Below the pieces are notes generated by a model that saw nothing but the letters and a program-made list of their open reading frames with translations, was not told the DNA's origin and did not search any database. DNA of 64,000 nt from Isoetes taiwanensis. Its lineage: Eukaryota; Streptophyta; Lycopodiopsida; Isoetales; Isoetaceae. The position numbers and the translations under genes were made by a program. This document shows, piece by piece, positions 63,068 to 64,000 of this stretch. The stretch spans positions 24,295,189-24,359,188 of the forward strand of contig JAJEKV010000001.1 of the NCBI GenBank assembly GCA_021234155.1. Reading direction: 5' to 3'. The stretch's first letter is position 1. Each line of letters starts with the position of its first letter.

Positions 63068-63163
63068 TAATCCATAGAATATTCCTTAAAAACGAATATT
63101 CTGGAGATTATATAGATAATCCATGGAATATTCTTCAAAAAACGAATATTCTAGAAATTATGG
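63068..63163. repeat. ~49-bp tandem duplication with GAATATTC palindromes
   Basis: Two units share ATAATCCATRGAATATTC and AACGAATATTCT. Each unit contains AGAATATTC and CGAATATTC, so the unit can itself fold. Confidence 0.85.
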
Positions 63164-63496
63164 ATTTTAACCTCATCTTCATCCAACGGTGGGCAACGGT
63201 TGGATCAAGTTAATCTGCAAGGACCTGGAGTTAAGGTAGTTATAATTAATTATTTTGTCCTTTTTCCTCATATCTTTCTCATATCTTTCTTCCTCATCAA
63301 CTCTAGTTGCATCTCCCTTACTTCTTCCAAGTGTTAACCCCCTCTTACCATGAATTCCTCATCACCACTAATTCCTCAATCACCATTGTTATTTGTATGT
63401 GCCCGATTTCCTTTTGCTTTACTTTGTTTATTTGGGCACTTTGTGCCTTTCAGTGCCAGTTCCACTGCTGCGACAATTTTACTCTACTATATTTTA

Positions 63497-63598
63497 CATT
63501 CCGGCAAATTTTTCTACCATAAGCTGCATTTTCTCACAATTCTCTTGCATCCGGGCAAATTTTTTGTCGTAATCTGCATTTGGGCACAATTCTCTTGG
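63497..63598. repeat. 51-bp tandem duplication
   Basis: Two units (63497-63547, 63548-63598) share GGCAAATTTTT, CTGCATTT and CACAATTCTCTTG. The plus-strand frame stays open through both. Confidence 0.8.
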
Positions 63599-64000
63599 TT
63601 TATTGTATACCTCGGCATCTAAATCCAATTCTGTCAAGCTTTGAATGAGCCTCGTTCCAAGCCTTCTAGGATCTTAAGTTTTGGAGCAAGATCAACAAAG
63701 GAAGAAGCTCCATCTTGCGTAGAAACCATGAAGGTCGGGCTAGAATCCAAGATTGTAGGATGATTGGCGAATAAAGCTGAGGATACTAGAGCATTGAAAT
63801 CTGAGATTGCTTCGTTTCAACAGAAAAACCAGAAATCTTGAGGACTATTTAAAGTTGTATAAGGCGTCCTATCCAACACCCAAGGATATTCTTGATAGAG
63901 GTAAGTCAATAGCGAATAATTTGATTTTGATTAGAGTCATGAAAAATAGAAAGGCCCATTATAGCAGAGTTTTATGAAATAAGGTTTCCAAATCCAATAT

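Larger units (their letters stand above)
61853..64000. other. Intergenic DNA with small repeats
   Basis: No gene recognised. Open frames such as 62681-62989 and 63350-63622 on the plus strand have no known domains. Repeats and a foldback are listed separately. Confidence 0.5.

Overview
The window is nuclear DNA from a land plant. Two host genes with short GT-AG introns are recognisable: a TPX2-domain WVD2-like microtubule protein gene and the mitochondrial gene COX16. A broken plant ABCB (P-glycoprotein) gene, copia and LINE polymerases with a zf-RVT tail, and CACTA-like and hAT-like DNA transposons agree with this. The mix of LINE types and DUF7869-like transposon proteins would suit a non-flowering vascular plant such as a fern or gymnosperm, but that is a weak inference.

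Layout: 0-5 kb holds a non-autonomous hAT-like element with a perfect 8-bp target duplication and a 5'-truncated LINE with a perfect 12-bp duplication. 5.2-8.8 kb is the WVD2-like gene on the minus strand, the best-preserved gene, with a 49-bp tandem duplication upstream of its 5' leader. 8.8-16 kb is intergenic: a LINE fragment, a G-rich quadruplex-prone tract, a decayed ankyrin/glycine-rich locus, and a small satellite built round a 30-bp perfect palindrome. 20-22.9 kb is a long LINE copy whose reverse transcriptase is interrupted in frame by a tetranucleotide microsatellite.

24.5-39.5 kb is a large nested structure. Two inverted arms (about 24.6-26.0 and 38.2-39.5 kb) enclose 12 kb. Inside lie a 4.9-kb element with long inverted ends that carries apparent exons of an unknown gene, a plus-strand copia 5' half disrupted by a 1.6-kb solo LTR, and a minus-strand copia 3' half disrupted by a MITE-like element. 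39.5-43.2 kb has two convergent fragments of a DUF7869-like transposon protein, one broken by a retro-insertion with 12-bp duplications and by a tRNA-derived SINE. 45.1-46 kb is the ABCB pseudogene, followed by a foldback MITE.

COX16 occupies 51.5-54.2 kb on the minus strand and is intact in frame although its second intron contains a decayed copia. 56.9-61.9 kb is a CACTA-like non-autonomous element with dense subterminal repeats. The rest is AT-rich intergenic DNA with small tandem duplications and foldbacks. Only the WVD2-like gene and COX16 look functional; most other coding matter is mobile-element debris.
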